Source of the DNA: Solibacillus silvestris_B
GTDB taxonomy: Bacteria; Bacillota; Bacilli; Bacillales_A; Planococcaceae
Length of the DNA stretch: 64,000 bases
Direction: 5' to 3'
Assembly (NCBI RefSeq): GCF_051967575.1
Contig: NZ_JBQCJW010000004.1
Location: 131,051 to 195,050 of the forward strand
The notes beneath the pieces were generated by a model. It ran no database searches, had not been told where the DNA came from, and saw only the letters and a program-made list of their open reading frames with translations. Below, piece by piece: positions 7,441-16,794 of the stretch (its first letter is position 1; every line of letters begins with the position of its first letter). The translations under genes were made by a program, and so were the position numbers.

Positions 7441-9573
7441 TTAAAAACCTGTCATTTGCTGCTTTTCAAACGTTTTCCCATTGAAACTTGTCACCTTCGA
7501 ACGAGACACTGTAAACAATTGATCCTCTACATATAAAAGGCGCTGCACTACATTGTACGAATCCTCATATTGTTCACCAGGACGCGCCTTTTCCATAAGG
7601 TCTGCCACAAGTTCAATGCCAGAAGTCGTCACTTTATAAATTTGGGCACCCGTTCCCTCATATTTCAGACGGTCCTCCTCATCTGTCGGCGAGTAAATCG
7701 TTACAGGGAAGCCGTAATAATTTTGGCGCGGGTCTCTGAATAAAGCTTTATGGTCATATTGAACAGAAGAGTATGTTCCGCGTCCACCGATAACAACTGC
7801 TTGCTTTTCTTTCGGATTGTTGAAATCCGTCACATCAAACAAGCTCAGCTTCATGCCCTGTGTCAGCACAACAGGCTCTTTGGCACCTTTCTCCATGCGA
7901 ACTTCCGTATCATAGCCGATCCCAAGAAGATGATTTTCGCCAATCGGATGCAAATAATTGCTGAATCCCGGGATTTTCAGTTCCCCCAGCACTTTTGGAG
8001 CTTTCGGGTTTTGCGTATCGATGACAAATAGAGGATCTGTTTCCCTAAATGTTACTAAATACGCTTTGTCCCCGATAAAACGGGCCGAGTAAATGCGCTC
8101 GCCTTTTGCTAAATCATTCACCGCGCCTACTTGCTTTAAATTCGCATCCAAAATGAACAAGTGGTTTTTGGAATTCGCCTCCGTTCCCCATGCATTGCCT
8201 TCTGTCGTTGCAATACGGAAATGGCCGTCATGCTCATCCATTGAAAACTGATTCAATACAGCGCCTGTCACTTTTCCTTGCGCCGTCATTTTAACCGCTG
8301 TCTTATCAATCGAAATTTTGTAGATCGTCGTTTCATTATTTTCGCGTGCCGGCATTATGTTCGATGTCGTTTCATCAGGAGACACGATATCAACAGCCGG
8401 CCAGAAACCGTAACGATTCATCGATGCAATGTAAATCGCTTTTTCGGACATATACATTTGCCCGCTGTTCCCTAAAAAGCTCTCTGTTTTCCATTCATTG
8501 GACTTTGCATTGCTTACATCAATTGCAGATACGATCAAATAGTTCGGCTCATTGCTTTCAGGTAAAATACGGATTTTTTCGACCGGCATAATCGTTTCTT
8601 TTTTCCCGTCATACGTGGACGGACGCAATTCGACATCAGCTGTTTCCCGAAGCAGCCAATAGTTCGGCATACGGCTCGACACAACGTATAAATAGCTGCC
8701 TGACTTGCGAATATTCGTAATATCTCCATCATGCCCTACCTCGCGCACCAAAGTCGGGTTTTTCGCATCCTTCACATCATAAAAAGCAATTTTCGTTACG
8801 GTTTTCCCGTCGTAATGCGGCTCTTTTTGTGTTTGAATATATTCCGTGTACCCTACGATTAATGTATTTTCATGGAGCATTAAATGCGATGGGTAAATTT
8901 CTTTGCCGATTGTCAAACGCTTCACTACTTGTAAAGTTTGTGCATCGACAAAGACTACTTTATTATCAACAATCGTATAAATATAGCGACCGTCTGTAAT
9001 CGTAATGTCTCCTTCTTCAATGCCCTCCACTTGATTGTTTGTAGTGGAATGGCTCCCCGCTTCGCTTTTAGATTCGCTCGTATCCATTGACATAGCGGAT
9101 TCCTCTGTCGGCATATCGTTAAATCGATTCGACAATGCATTTTCCGAAGCTAAAAATACCCGAAAATAATCTTTCAAATCTTCCGTTGAAGCAATTTCCC
9201 CCACTTTCCTGACGACTTCAATCGCCACAGACTGATCCTGCTGCGATTTTGATTTCTTCGCGTATGCTGCTTGTTTGATTTGAAGGGCGTATTTCCCTGC
9301 CTTCAACCCGTCAACTGATAAAGTTTTCCCGCTGCTGTCAATCGAAAATTCCGCCTTCATATTTTTTCCTTTTTCATCTGTTACAACAATTGAACCATCC
9401 GTTAAACTCTTTTCCGTGATTGGCTGCTTCAGCGTAATGGAATACGTGCCCCCTTCATATAAAATACCCGTTGCCTGCGCTTCTATATTTTTAGTGAACA
9501 TAACATAACCGAGCGCTAAAACAGCAGTAATTGAAGTGATAAGCCCCATGCCAAAAAGTTTGCCTATTTTCAT
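7441..9573 (-). CDS. Secreted beta-propeller domain protein
   Basis: A 710-residue exported protein. It has an N-terminal membrane or signal segment (LFGMGLITSITAVLALGYVMF), then an Ig-like domain (about 35-115; SITLKQPITEKSLTDGS), a Ser-rich linker and a long beta-propeller-domain region (about 165-700) with the conserved NNQVEGIEEGDI...DGRYIYTI opening of the Beta_propel family (PF09826). The function of this family is unknown; it is probably a surface or secreted binding protein. The first in-frame ATG (9606) lies upstream of GGAGGGG, so the start is taken at 9573. It stands alone, with its own terminator. There are no close functional neighbours. Confidence 0.82.
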   Translation of the reverse strand: MKIGKLFGMGLITSITAVLALGYVMFTKNIEAQATGILYEGGTYSITLKQPITEKSLTDGSIVVTDEKGKNMKAEFSIDSSGKTLSVDGLKAGKYALQIKQAAYAKKSKSQQDQSVAIEVVRKVGEIASTEDLKDYFRVFLASENALSNRFNDMPTEESAMSMDTSESKSEAGSHSTTNNQVEGIEEGDITITDGRYIYTIVDNKVVFVDAQTLQVVKRLTIGKEIYPSHLMLHENTLIVGYTEYIQTQKEPHYDGKTVTKIAFYDVKDAKNPTLVREVGHDGDITNIRKSGSYLYVVSSRMPNYWLLRETADVELRPSTYDGKKETIMPVEKIRILPESNEPNYLIVSAIDVSNAKSNEWKTESFLGNSGQMYMSEKAIYIASMNRYGFWPAVDIVSPDETTSNIMPARENNETTIYKISIDKTAVKMTAQGKVTGAVLNQFSMDEHDGHFRIATTEGNAWGTEANSKNHLFILDANLKQVGAVNDLAKGERIYSARFIGDKAYLVTFRETDPLFVIDTQNPKAPKVLGELKIPGFSNYLHPIGENHLLGIGYDTEVRMEKGAKEPVVLTQGMKLSLFDVTDFNNPKEKQAVVIGGRGTYSSVQYDHKALFRDPRQNYYGFPVTIYSPTDEEDRLKYEGTGAQIYKVTTSGIELVADLMEKARPGEQYEDSYNVVQRLLYVEDQLFTVSRSKVTSFNGKTFEKQQMTGF

Positions 9574-9606
9574 ATTAACCCCTCCATTTCCATTGTTTGT
9601 ATTCAA

Positions 9607-10005
9607 TTAGACTCAGCAAAAGAAAAAAGGTTACAGAATATTAAAATTTTTAATGAAAAGAAGTCATTTCCATTACACAAAAAACAAAACGATACAACGA
9701 TAGGCATCTAGTCTGTTAGCTCTTCAATTAAACCTTCAATATAATGGAAGCAGGAATACAAAATTCATGAAATAGTGAGGAGTCTGAAGAGTTGTTTCAA
9801 GACGATCAGTTGCTTCAGTTAAAGTTCATAGTGTTGCTATAGGCAATTCTTTTTCTGATTGGGCTATATGTGTAGGTTCATTCAATAAAAAAATGGAAAT
9901 AAGGTTTCAACGTTTTACAGTTTTAACCAATAAGTGAATATATAAAACTATTATGAGTCACTTTCAATTCGAGGCTCGTCTAATCTATGAAAGGAGGCGC
10001 TATGA
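9607..10005. other. Intergenic region with a possible small-gene remnant
   Basis: No intact gene is seen. On the plus strand around 9776-9933, a GAGGAG-preceded frame encodes EELFQDDQLLQLKFIVLL, a TAG, then AILFLIGLYV, and in another frame GSFNKKMEIRFQRF. This could be a decayed small membrane protein. The ribosome site AAGGAGG at 9991-9997 belongs to the sigma gene that follows. Confidence 0.3.
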
Positions 10006-10554
10006 GTGATAGATGTTGAAGCAGATTATTCAGAAGTTTCATCAGATGTAATACTGAATCAACTGATGGACGACTATGCAGCCGATTTTAAAAGAATTGC
10101 TTTCTTATATGTGAATGATTTGTCCGAATGTGAGGATATTATTCAGGAAGTTTTTATAACCTGTTATCAAAAGTTATCTAGCTTCCGGCATGAATGCAGC
10201 TATAAGACTTGGTTAATTCGTATTACTATCAATAAATGCAAGGATTATAAAAAACGTTGGAGTATAAAGAAGCTGATTTATAAGCCGATTATTTCATCCG
10301 TACTCACAGTTCCATCTGCGGAAGAACAAGTTATTAATGCACAGGCTTCAAGAAGTATGATTGAACAAATAGCCAAGCTGCCAACCAAATATAAAGAGGT
10401 ACTCATCCTTTATTATTATGAGGAATTGACCATGGCCGAAATAAGCGAAATTCTCAGTATTAATATTAATACGATTAAATCAAGACTACTTCGCGGAAAG
10501 AAAATTCTTCAAAGCAAATTGGAAAGGAGAAATAGTAATGGACAAATTCGATAA
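10006..10554 (+). CDS. RNA polymerase sigma factor, ECF family
   Basis: A 182-residue ECF sigma factor. Region 2 (about 20-90) includes DFKRIAFLYVNDLSECEDIIQEVFITCYQKLSSFR and TWLIRITINKCKDYKKR. Region 4 (about 125-175) includes LPTKYKEVLILYYYEELTMAEISEIL and INTIKSRLLRGKK, the helix-turn-helix for -35 recognition. The start is a GTG at 10006, eight bases after AAGGAGG; the ATG at 10002 is out of frame and stops at once. The anti-sigma gene overlaps its end by 17 bp. It is probably autoregulated like other ECF modules, but no clear ECF promoter was found upstream. Confidence 0.93.
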   Translation: MIDVEADYSEVSSDVILNQLMDDYAADFKRIAFLYVNDLSECEDIIQEVFITCYQKLSSFRHECSYKTWLIRITINKCKDYKKRWSIKKLIYKPIISSVLTVPSAEEQVINAQASRSMIEQIAKLPTKYKEVLILYYYEELTMAEISEILSININTIKSRLLRGKKILQSKLERRNSNGQIR

Positions 10555-11338
10555 ACATGTGAAAGAAGAGATACGGGGATATTTGAATAAACATGTGCAC
10601 TTTTCTCATGAAGAAGGTCAGCAAATTCGCAGAAAAGCAGCAAAGAAAAGCCCGGCAAAAAAGTTCCATGGAGTTTACTACACAGTTTTGGCTTCTGCTT
10701 TTGTATTGTTCACCATTCTATGCCTGCCGCTATTTAAAACTTTAAACTTTAATGGCAGCTCCCAAGCCGATTATCGTGCAATGGAAGTAAAAGTAACTGA
10801 GGAAATGAAGGCTTCTTTACATAATATCGTTAATGGAAAGGCTAATAAAAGCAGCTGGAAAATGTTGTCAAATGAAGTCACAAACCACTTACAACGATCA
10901 ATAATTAACAGTCCGGAAAAGTACGAGCTTAAGAAAGCTAGTTTTAATTACTGGTCGAAAAGCGGTGGATACAAAGATTCCTATTCACCAGAGGAAATTA
11001 CATTAGCTTTAAGTTTCCAAAGTCCGCAAAATTCTTACTTCACACAAATTTTTAAAGGTGAAGTTAATCTTGAAAACAACCATGACATCATAGAAAAAGC
11101 CGGGAACTGGAAACTCATCCCGGCCTCTGAAACACCTCATGGCGAAAATCAATACATCATAGCTGTTTCGGAAATAGCAGTGGATCATGAAAAATATACA
11201 ATCATTGTTCAAACTTATGACCTTCATGATGATATTGATGCCGCCCCTTACTCTAAAACGGATATCCTGGATTTTACACAATCTCTGAAACCCGAATCAG
11301 CAATAAAAAATTTATTACAGATCATTCCTGATGACTAG
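10538..11338 (+). CDS. Probable transmembrane anti-sigma factor
   Basis: A 266-residue protein with a charged cytoplasmic N-terminus (about 1-45), one membrane helix (VYYTVLASAFVLFTILCLPLF, about 47-67) and an extracytoplasmic domain of about 195 residues. Its position, overlapping the 3' end of the ECF sigma gene, and its topology fit an anti-sigma factor that holds the sigma at the membrane until an envelope signal. No zinc-binding HxxxCxxC motif is visible, so it is not a ZAS-type protein. The domain family was not recognised. The role is inferred from context and topology. Confidence 0.7.
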   Translation: MDKFDKHVKEEIRGYLNKHVHFSHEEGQQIRRKAAKKSPAKKFHGVYYTVLASAFVLFTILCLPLFKTLNFNGSSQADYRAMEVKVTEEMKASLHNIVNGKANKSSWKMLSNEVTNHLQRSIINSPEKYELKKASFNYWSKSGGYKDSYSPEEITLALSFQSPQNSYFTQIFKGEVNLENNHDIIEKAGNWKLIPASETPHGENQYIIAVSEIAVDHEKYTIIVQTYDLHDDIDAAPYSKTDILDFTQSLKPESAIKNLLQIIPDD

Positions 11339-11434
11339 AGCATATTTTTTGAAGTAAATTAAAATATAAGATGAATGGTAAGCTTGAAATAAAGAAAATA
11401 GCACATTTTAACAATACACAAGACGAACGGCCAG

Positions 11435-12100
11435 CTAACTGGGATTCTTTTCAGATAGCTGGCTTGAACATGCGCCAAATGAGTTATATATTACATCTGC
11501 TTTCCCCTTAGGATTTTCCATTTTGACGTAGTATTCTTCGGCTATCCAATATCTTCTTTCATATTTATTCAGCCTATGCTGATAATCTCCAATATACAAA
11601 TCCCGATTTAACACTCGATTTTCTCTCTCTTTTTGGGGACATTCCAAAAATATAACGAAATCAAAATACTCTCTCCATTCCCGCCTTTGAATAAATACGC
11701 CTTCTATCAGTACAATGGAAAGAGGCGCTATGCATAATTTCTGTGCCGAGATATTGTCGGCTGTTTTATCGTATAACGGCAAATTCATTAATCTCCTGCC
11801 ATCATATAACGACTGGAACAATTCTGTTTGCAATAATTTTATATCCCATTGAAGAAAATAGTATTCATGCCACTCTTCATATCCCGTGTTATATCGTTTG
11901 TCGGATTCAACAATATAATCATCAATATGCAGTGTTGCAACATCATATCCTTTTTCCGACAAAACTTTGCTGAGTTTCTCTACAAAAGTAGTTTTTCCAG
12001 CACCGCCCAGCCCGTCAATCCCTACGATAAATGGACGTTCATGCTGGATGGTCTTTTTTAATTGAGTCAGCAAAATATCTGAAAGACGGACTAAAGACAA
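11435..12100 (-). CDS. P-loop kinase of the uridine kinase-like family
   Basis: A protein of about 221 residues with FIVGIDGLGGAGKTTFVEKL (Walker A) near residue 30 and a uridine kinase/phosphoribulokinase-like layout: IDDYIVESDKRYNTGYEEWHEYYFLQWD, LIEGVFIQRREWREYFDFVIFLECP and later arginines in RENRVLNRDLY. Related proteins phosphorylate nucleosides or small sugars, but the substrate cannot be told. An ATG at 12106 directly abuts GAGGGGG, which is too close; TTG at 12100, eight bases away, is the more workable start. It sits about 40 bp downstream of the gene at 12144-13028 on the same strand and may be co-transcribed with it. Confidence 0.72.
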   Translation of the reverse strand: MSLVRLSDILLTQLKKTIQHERPFIVGIDGLGGAGKTTFVEKLSKVLSEKGYDVATLHIDDYIVESDKRYNTGYEEWHEYYFLQWDIKLLQTELFQSLYDGRRLMNLPLYDKTADNISAQKLCIAPLSIVLIEGVFIQRREWREYFDFVIFLECPQKERENRVLNRDLYIGDYQHRLNKYERRYWIAEEYYVKMENPKGKADVIYNSFGACSSQLSEKNPS

Positions 12101-12143
12101 TAACATCCCCCTCGCTTTCTAAATTGAATCCAGTTTTCTTCCA

Positions 12144-13028
12144 CTAAGCTGCTGCATTACTTTGTCGATACTTAACAAGTGCCAGATGTACCCACTCTTT
12201 ATAAAGCTGGTCTTTCGCAAGTATTTTCCAAGGATTAAACATCGTTTGTCCATGTTTATTAAAATATAATTCTTCTCCAATATAGTAGGCAGCATGTTGG
12301 ATGATGCCATTTTCATCTTGCCAGACCACGATATCTCCTTGGTGCAGTTCTTCATCCAGGAATTCCTCGTAGTGATACTGTTTCAACTTTTCAAGAAATG
12401 TTTTCTGGTGTATCCATTCATAAATAAACCACTCTTGTTCCCCTTCCGAAATAGCGTATAAAACCGCCGCTAAACAATTGGCGCCTTGGTGATAATCAAA
12501 AGTATTGGCAAATGGTTTCAGAAAACTAGGCAAAAATTTTGGCGTTTTCTCGCATTCCCCGTTATCCCACCATTCATAGACCATCGTTGCAAGTATTTGT
12601 TCTTTGGACGATTCATCAAGCTTCTCCCACATGGAACGCTGAATGACAATATGCCCATTCACTGTATAACTTGAAGGTATTTTCTCGATTTCCTGCATGA
12701 ACGCGGCGGGCAGCACAAGTCCTCTTCCACATTGCACTTGCGAATTTAAAATGAATTGTTTTACCCCTTCAGCCATGCTTTCAATCCATTCCTTTTTGGC
12801 AATGATTACATATTGAGCACTCTTTATATTCCAGTATTCATAGCCGTTTACATAATTTAATTGTCCATATGTGCTATGGCTGTAAAATTCATCGATCGGC
12901 ATTATCAGCACACCTGTTAAGTCGATTCCATGAGTAAGCTGTTCTTTCGAAAGGAAAAATAAATCCTTTTCCGGTACATAGCTCTCCATCCATGAAAGCA
13001 GGATTTCTTTTGTCGGTTTTATTTTCAT
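12144..13028 (-). CDS. Hypothetical protein with NlpC/P60-like C-terminal features
   Basis: A 294-residue protein without a signal peptide. I do not recognise the whole. The C-terminal third has an order typical of papain-like NlpC/P60 or CHAP folds: a cysteine in GANCLAAVLYAIS (about 187), then ELHQGDIVVWQDENGIIQHAAYYIGEELYFNKHG with a histidine (about 243), which could form a Cys-His pair. The N-terminal part (EILLSWMESYVPEKDLFFLSK) has no clear match. It lies upstream of the P-loop kinase on the same strand. Function unknown; the peptidase-like reading is a guess from local pattern only. Confidence 0.55.
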   Translation of the reverse strand: MKIKPTKEILLSWMESYVPEKDLFFLSKEQLTHGIDLTGVLIMPIDEFYSHSTYGQLNYVNGYEYWNIKSAQYVIIAKKEWIESMAEGVKQFILNSQVQCGRGLVLPAAFMQEIEKIPSSYTVNGHIVIQRSMWEKLDESSKEQILATMVYEWWDNGECEKTPKFLPSFLKPFANTFDYHQGANCLAAVLYAISEGEQEWFIYEWIHQKTFLEKLKQYHYEEFLDEELHQGDIVVWQDENGIIQHAAYYIGEELYFNKHGQTMFNPWKILAKDQLYKEWVHLALVKYRQSNAAA

Positions 13029-13266
13029 TATGTAGTTCCCCTTTAACTGCTAATCTCGCTGCACTAAATATCATTCGCTTCTTTTGAAACATCCTTGCTT
13101 TCCCGAATAATAAGCTGTTTTAACTTCATTTCTTAATCTACACATAAATATTAACGTAAATTCCCAGCAATAAGTCATGCTTCCCTCGTTTGGAAAATCG
13201 CTCCGAAAAGATGATTAGGGAGCAATTTACCTAGTCGTTTTTAAAAGAATATATTAGTCAATTAAA

Positions 13267-13656
13267 TCATTGATTGCGAAAATCGAATTTATCGTTAAGA
13301 ACATCAAGAGTATGCCCGTTGATCATGACTGTGGAATTATCCAGCCACTCGATATTCGCGCTTGATTCACGATAGTTCCAATAGATGTTTTTCGTTTTGC
13401 CATTGCGCTTATTAAACACCAATTCGCCTCTTACGGCATCCGCGCTCAAGCCTGTACTCGATACATATGCCCTCAAAGTATACGTCCCATCAGGAGATAT
13501 TTCTTCGGTAAGATACTCGCCTGCCGGTAACCGCTTCATATCGAAAAATGCCCAATACACGCCATATCCCGTTAAACATATAAATAAAAAGCCAATGATA
13601 AAAGCAAACTTAAGCATTCTATTTCCAATCAGCTTTTCTATGATTTTCCCAGCTAT
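13267..13656 (-). CDS. DUF5412-like single-pass membrane protein
   Basis: A small protein of about 130 residues with one N-terminal helix (FAFIIGFLFICLTGYGVYWAF) and an extracytoplasmic domain matching the DUF5412 pattern: LPAGEYLTEEISPDGTYTLRAYV, AVRGELVF, IYWNYRE and INGHTLDVLNDKFDFR. Function unknown. The start is odd. The only upstream ATG (13683) precedes the strong AGGGGGAG site, which instead points six bases ahead to an ATA codon at 13656 ([M]AGKIIEKLIGNRM); the next ATG is at 13617. I give the ATA position as best supported by the ribosome site, with low certainty. No partner gene is apparent. Confidence 0.7.
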   Translation of the reverse strand: MAGKIIEKLIGNRMLKFAFIIGFLFICLTGYGVYWAFFDMKRLPAGEYLTEEISPDGTYTLRAYVSSTGLSADAVRGELVFNKRNGKTKNIYWNYRESSANIEWLDNSTVMINGHTLDVLNDKFDFRNQ

Positions 13657-13819
13657 AAAACACTCCCCCTTTTTCCAATGCATTATTGGATGAATATGTT
13701 AACTGGACCTTTCTATAATAGACTCATTAGTTTGACGAAAGTTCCTATGTAGGTAAATTATTGTAAGGATTATTCTTAATTTGATTTAAGTTAGTACACC
13801 TAGAATTTCAAAAAAACGG

Positions 13820-13875
13820 TTGCACAATATTTCACTCCATGTATATAATGTTATTATAGTGTATATACATTATAT
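13820..13875 (+). promoter_or_regulatory. Promoter and palindromic operator of the GntR/ABC operon
   Basis: A sigma-A promoter with TTGCAC (13820-13825), an 18-bp spacer and TATAAT (13844-13849). Overlapping the -10 is an inverted repeat ATATAATGT (13843-13851)-N15-ACATTATAT (13867-13875), the long-spaced palindrome expected of a YtrA-type GntR repressor. Autorepression is inferred. Confidence 0.7.
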
Positions 13876-14004
13876 GAGGTGATTAATTATATGTAAATTG
13901 GTCTTCGATGACAAATCATGTTATGGCTATACTGTTTCATTAAAGAAAGAGTTACATGACATTAGTTCAAGTATGTTTTTAAAAAGTAAAGAAGAGGGAT
14001 TGGC

Positions 14005-14376
14005 ATGCAAATAATAATTTCCAACAGTTCAAAGGAACCGATTTACGAACAAATTACGAGTCAAATTAAATCGTCTATTTTAGCAGGTGAACTACAGGAG
14101 GGTGCAGCAATACCTTCCATGCGCAATCTTGCAAAGGAACTGAAAATTAGTGTTATAACAACGAAACGCGCCTATGAGGAATTGGAGAAGGCGGGCTTTA
14201 TCTATTCCATTGTCGGAAAAGGTTCTTTTGTTGCAGAGCAAAATTTAGAAGTTATAAGAGAAAAGAAGCTGAAGGTCATCGAGGAGCAAATGAGTGCGGT
14301 CATAACGAACAGCAGAGAAATAGGCCTTTCACTTGATGAACTGCAGGACTTATTAAAGATTTTATATGAGGAGTGA
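14005..14376 (+). CDS. GntR-family transcriptional regulator, YtrA type
   Basis: A 123-residue regulator with an N-terminal winged helix-turn-helix (about 10-75; EPIYEQITSQIKSSILAGELQEGAAIPSMR in outline, then LAKELKISVITTKRAYEELEKAGFI) and a short C-terminal helical tail of about 45 residues. That short tail is the mark of the YtrA subfamily, whose genes precede ABC transporter genes and repress them. GGGATTGGC-type upstream sequence and AGAAGAGGG serve as the ribosome site. First gene of a three-gene operon, with the ATPase starting 6 bp later. An operator candidate lies over its promoter. Confidence 0.9.
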   Translation: MQIIISNSSKEPIYEQITSQIKSSILAGELQEGAAIPSMRNLAKELKISVITTKRAYEELEKAGFIYSIVGKGSFVAEQNLEVIREKKLKVIEEQMSAVITNSREIGLSLDELQDLLKILYEE

Positions 14377-14381
14377 AATAA

Positions 14382-15248
14382 ATGGAGAATGTAGTTGAAT
14401 TTACAAATGTAACGAAAAAATTTAAAGATTTTTCCGTCAAGAATATTAATTTACAAGTAAAGCAAGGCTTTGTAACGGGGTTCATTGGAGCAAATGGTGC
14501 CGGTAAGTCAACAACGATAAAAATGATGATGAATCTCCTAAGACCAGATGTCGGGGAAATTAAGCTTTTCGGATTGGACTACATGAAACATGAGAAGGCG
14601 ATTAAGGAGCGTATAGGGTTTGTGTATGATGGCAATGTGTTTTTTGAAGGTCTGAACTTAAAAGATATAAAACGCATCGTAGCACCAGCCTACAAACAAT
14701 GGGATGATGCACTATTTTATCAGTATGTTGAAAAATTCGAATTACCGCTTAATAAAGCAATGAAAACTTTCTCGAAAGGAATGCAAATGAAGGCATCATT
14801 GGCGATAGCACTATCACATCATGCGGAGCTTATTATTATGGATGAGCCAACAGCAGGCTTAGACCCCATCTTTAGACGAGAACTGTTGGATCTATTACAA
14901 GAATTAATGATTGATGGAAATCGTACCATCTTCTTCTCTACGCATATTACAACGGATTTAGACCGTATCGCAGATTATATCGCTTTTATTCAGAGCGGGG
15001 AATTAGTATTTAATCAGTCCATTCACGACGTAGCCGGAAACTATGCGCTTGTCAAAGGAGGATTGGACCTTCTGGATCGAGACACTGAAAAGGCATTTAT
15101 TCATGTTCATCGTGCAACAACAGGATTTGAAGCATTAACGGATAATATTAAAGGAGTACAAAGAATCTTCGGAGACACCGTTGCCATTGACCAAGCCTCT
15201 CTGGAGGATATCATGTATTACTTGAAAGGAGGAATACAGCATGTTTAA
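14382..15248 (+). CDS. ABC transporter ATP-binding protein, YtrB-like
   Basis: A 288-residue ATPase with GANGAGKSTTIKMMM (Walker A), a degenerate signature FSKGMQMKASLAIALS, LIIMDEPTAGLDP (Walker B) and a switch histidine in IFFSTHITTD. The C-terminal 70 residues form an extra domain. This class partners with ABC-2 permeases, and in GntR-led operons it is linked to cell-envelope antibiotic response in B. subtilis (ytr). The end overlaps the permease start by 8 bp. The ribosome site GAGGAG lies inside the end of the regulator gene. The substrate is unknown. Confidence 0.92.
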   Translation: MENVVEFTNVTKKFKDFSVKNINLQVKQGFVTGFIGANGAGKSTTIKMMMNLLRPDVGEIKLFGLDYMKHEKAIKERIGFVYDGNVFFEGLNLKDIKRIVAPAYKQWDDALFYQYVEKFELPLNKAMKTFSKGMQMKASLAIALSHHAELIIMDEPTAGLDPIFRRELLDLLQELMIDGNRTIFFSTHITTDLDRIADYIAFIQSGELVFNQSIHDVAGNYALVKGGLDLLDRDTEKAFIHVHRATTGFEALTDNIKGVQRIFGDTVAIDQASLEDIMYYLKGGIQHV

Positions 15249-15846
15249 TCTTATTAGACGCGATGTCATACTACAGAAAAAACAGCTATTACTTTTTATT
15301 CCTTTTGTCATTTTCTTTATTATAATGGAAGCGAATCCAGCTTTGATTTTCCTCGTTGCGAGTCTTATTATTCCCTTTAACACATATGCTTACGATGAAA
15401 AGGCAGAGACGAACATATTATTAAACTCCTTGCCTTACACACGTACGGAAATTATCGCATCACGCTATCTCGGTGCTATTATTTATATGGTTTCAGCAAT
15501 CGGAGTGACAAGTCTCACATTATTTGTTTTCAATAAACCTTTTACACTGACACATATTGCAATTGGTTGTAGTTTATTTTTATTATTTGCTTCCTTTACC
15601 TTCCCATTATTTTATATATTTAAACCAGGTTATATTTTTCCGGCTGTTATGATTGGTTTTCTTCTTTCAGCAGCGATAGGACCAGCTATTATGTTATTTT
15701 TAGCTGACCAATTGACAGTAATAAAGGATTTTATTATTAATTTATCCGTCCCTGCTTTATATACAGGAGCCACAATTGTCGTCATCATAGTATATGTTAG
15801 TTCCTGGTGGGTTACCAATAGCATTTACCAGCGAAAAGCGTTCTAG
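15241..15846 (+). CDS. ABC-2 type transporter permease
   Basis: A 201-residue integral membrane protein with about six predicted helices: two near residues 15-45, then about 73-95, 103-125, 130-152 and 170-192. The opening FNLIRRDVILQKKQLLLFIPFV and the pattern DEKAETNILLNSLPYTRTEIIASRYLG are typical of the ABC-2 permeases that pair with YtrB/YxlF-like ATPases. GGAGG precedes the start within the ATPase gene. It is the last gene of the GntR-ATPase-permease operon and is followed by a terminator at 15998-16032. Probably an exporter or efflux-type detoxifier; inferred from family. Confidence 0.87.
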   Translation: MFNLIRRDVILQKKQLLLFIPFVIFFIIMEANPALIFLVASLIIPFNTYAYDEKAETNILLNSLPYTRTEIIASRYLGAIIYMVSAIGVTSLTLFVFNKPFTLTHIAIGCSLFLLFASFTFPLFYIFKPGYIFPAVMIGFLLSAAIGPAIMLFLADQLTVIKDFIINLSVPALYTGATIVVIIVYVSSWWVTNSIYQRKAF

Positions 15847-15935
15847 GCAGGTTCACTTTATTATTAATAAATCAAGCCAACTTTACTGAGTATATGTTAA
15901 GATTGCATTGCTTTAGAAATAAAACAGTGATGAGC

Positions 15936-15980
15936 ATAGGGACCATTTTAGCACCATTGGCATTAAATATAGGGACCATT
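15936..15980. repeat. Two 12-bp direct repeats ATAGGGACCATT
   Basis: Copies lie at 15936-15947 and 15969-15980, 33 bp apart, in the gap after the ABC-2 permease. No function is apparent. Confidence 0.5.
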
Positions 15981-15997
15981 CCATTAGTCTTCTATTC

Positions 15998-16032
15998 GCT
16001 CTCTGGTATAGCAGAGAGAGCAAGCATTTTTT
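15998..16032 (+). terminator. Terminator of the GntR/ABC operon
   Basis: GCTCTCT (15998-16004) pairs with AGAGAGC (16015-16021), followed by CATTTTTT. Confidence 0.7.
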
Positions 16033-16078
16033 CCGTCGACAAATACCGTGGCCAAATCATAGTTTAAAGCACCGAAAA

Positions 16079-16120
16079 TAACCGCAAAACACTTTACAAC
16101 GAGTGTTTTGCGGCTATTTT
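16079..16120. terminator. Bidirectional terminator
   Basis: CCGCAAAACAC (16082-16092) pairs with GTGTTTTGCGG (16103-16113), with T or A tracts on both sides. It mainly serves the minus-strand gene ending at 16143. Confidence 0.75.
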
Positions 16121-16142
16121 TAAAGACATGTTTCCCCCGCTT

Positions 16143-16655
16143 TTAATATTCCATCTCTAGTCGGCTTTTCACTCTTTCGACCATTTCATGCTTCCCGGAT
16201 TGCATCGCGTCATAAAAGTCGCCATGCCCCGTGTAATCATAGAAATCCCTCGAAATAAAGCGCGTTGCCTGCAAAATCTGCTCCAAATCAGCAGCATCTT
16301 CTTCTGATAGCGATAGGCTCTGCTCATAATTCATTAAATACATATCCGCATCAAATAATCGATCTTCCCACTCATGATGCACTGTATATCCGCTGAAAAA
16401 CAGATCTTTTATATTTCGGAATTCATAAAAAATTTTTCTGAAGTCATCTATGTTTTCCTCAGTCAAAGGTTGGCTGAAGTCCCATTCCAGAAGTTCTTCC
16501 ACCGTATCTCTCAAAATAAAATTCGCGTATGTATATTGCGTACTAAGCTGATCTTCCAGTGCATCCACCTGATCATTTGCCGGGTGAACGAACCAGATTG
16601 CCGCATATAAAATTACCGCACCTAAGAAGCCGGCAATATACTTCCACTTAACCAT
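16143..16655 (-). CDS. Hypothetical membrane-anchored protein
   Basis: A protein of about 170 residues with one N-terminal membrane helix (YIAGFLGAVILYAAIWFV) and an acidic, mostly helical extracytoplasmic part rich in Asp/Glu (VDALEDQLSTQY, EELLEWDFSQPLTEENIDDFRKIF, LSEEDAADLEQIL). I do not recognise the family. The longer frame opens at 16679, but the ATG at 16655 is better placed relative to GGAGTG ten bases upstream. It is a single gene between two terminator-like structures. It could be a small envelope or regulatory protein; there is no further evidence. Confidence 0.6.
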   Translation of the reverse strand: MVKWKYIAGFLGAVILYAAIWFVHPANDQVDALEDQLSTQYTYANFILRDTVEELLEWDFSQPLTEENIDDFRKIFYEFRNIKDLFFSGYTVHHEWEDRLFDADMYLMNYEQSLSLSEEDAADLEQILQATRFISRDFYDYTGHGDFYDAMQSGKHEMVERVKSRLEMEY

Positions 16656-16794
16656 CCCTATCACACTCCAACACTTCAAATAATATTCTGAATATAATCT
16701 TTCATTCCATATTATACAATTCTATCTATGGAATAAATATAAAAAGCACTCCCTCAAACCGATTCTGATATGTTTGGCACTGCATTTATTAAAG

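Noticed and set aside
11431..11463. Stem GCCAGCTA/TAGCTGGC as terminator of the P-loop kinase gene
   Set aside because: It overlaps the stop codon and lacks a T run on the minus strand.
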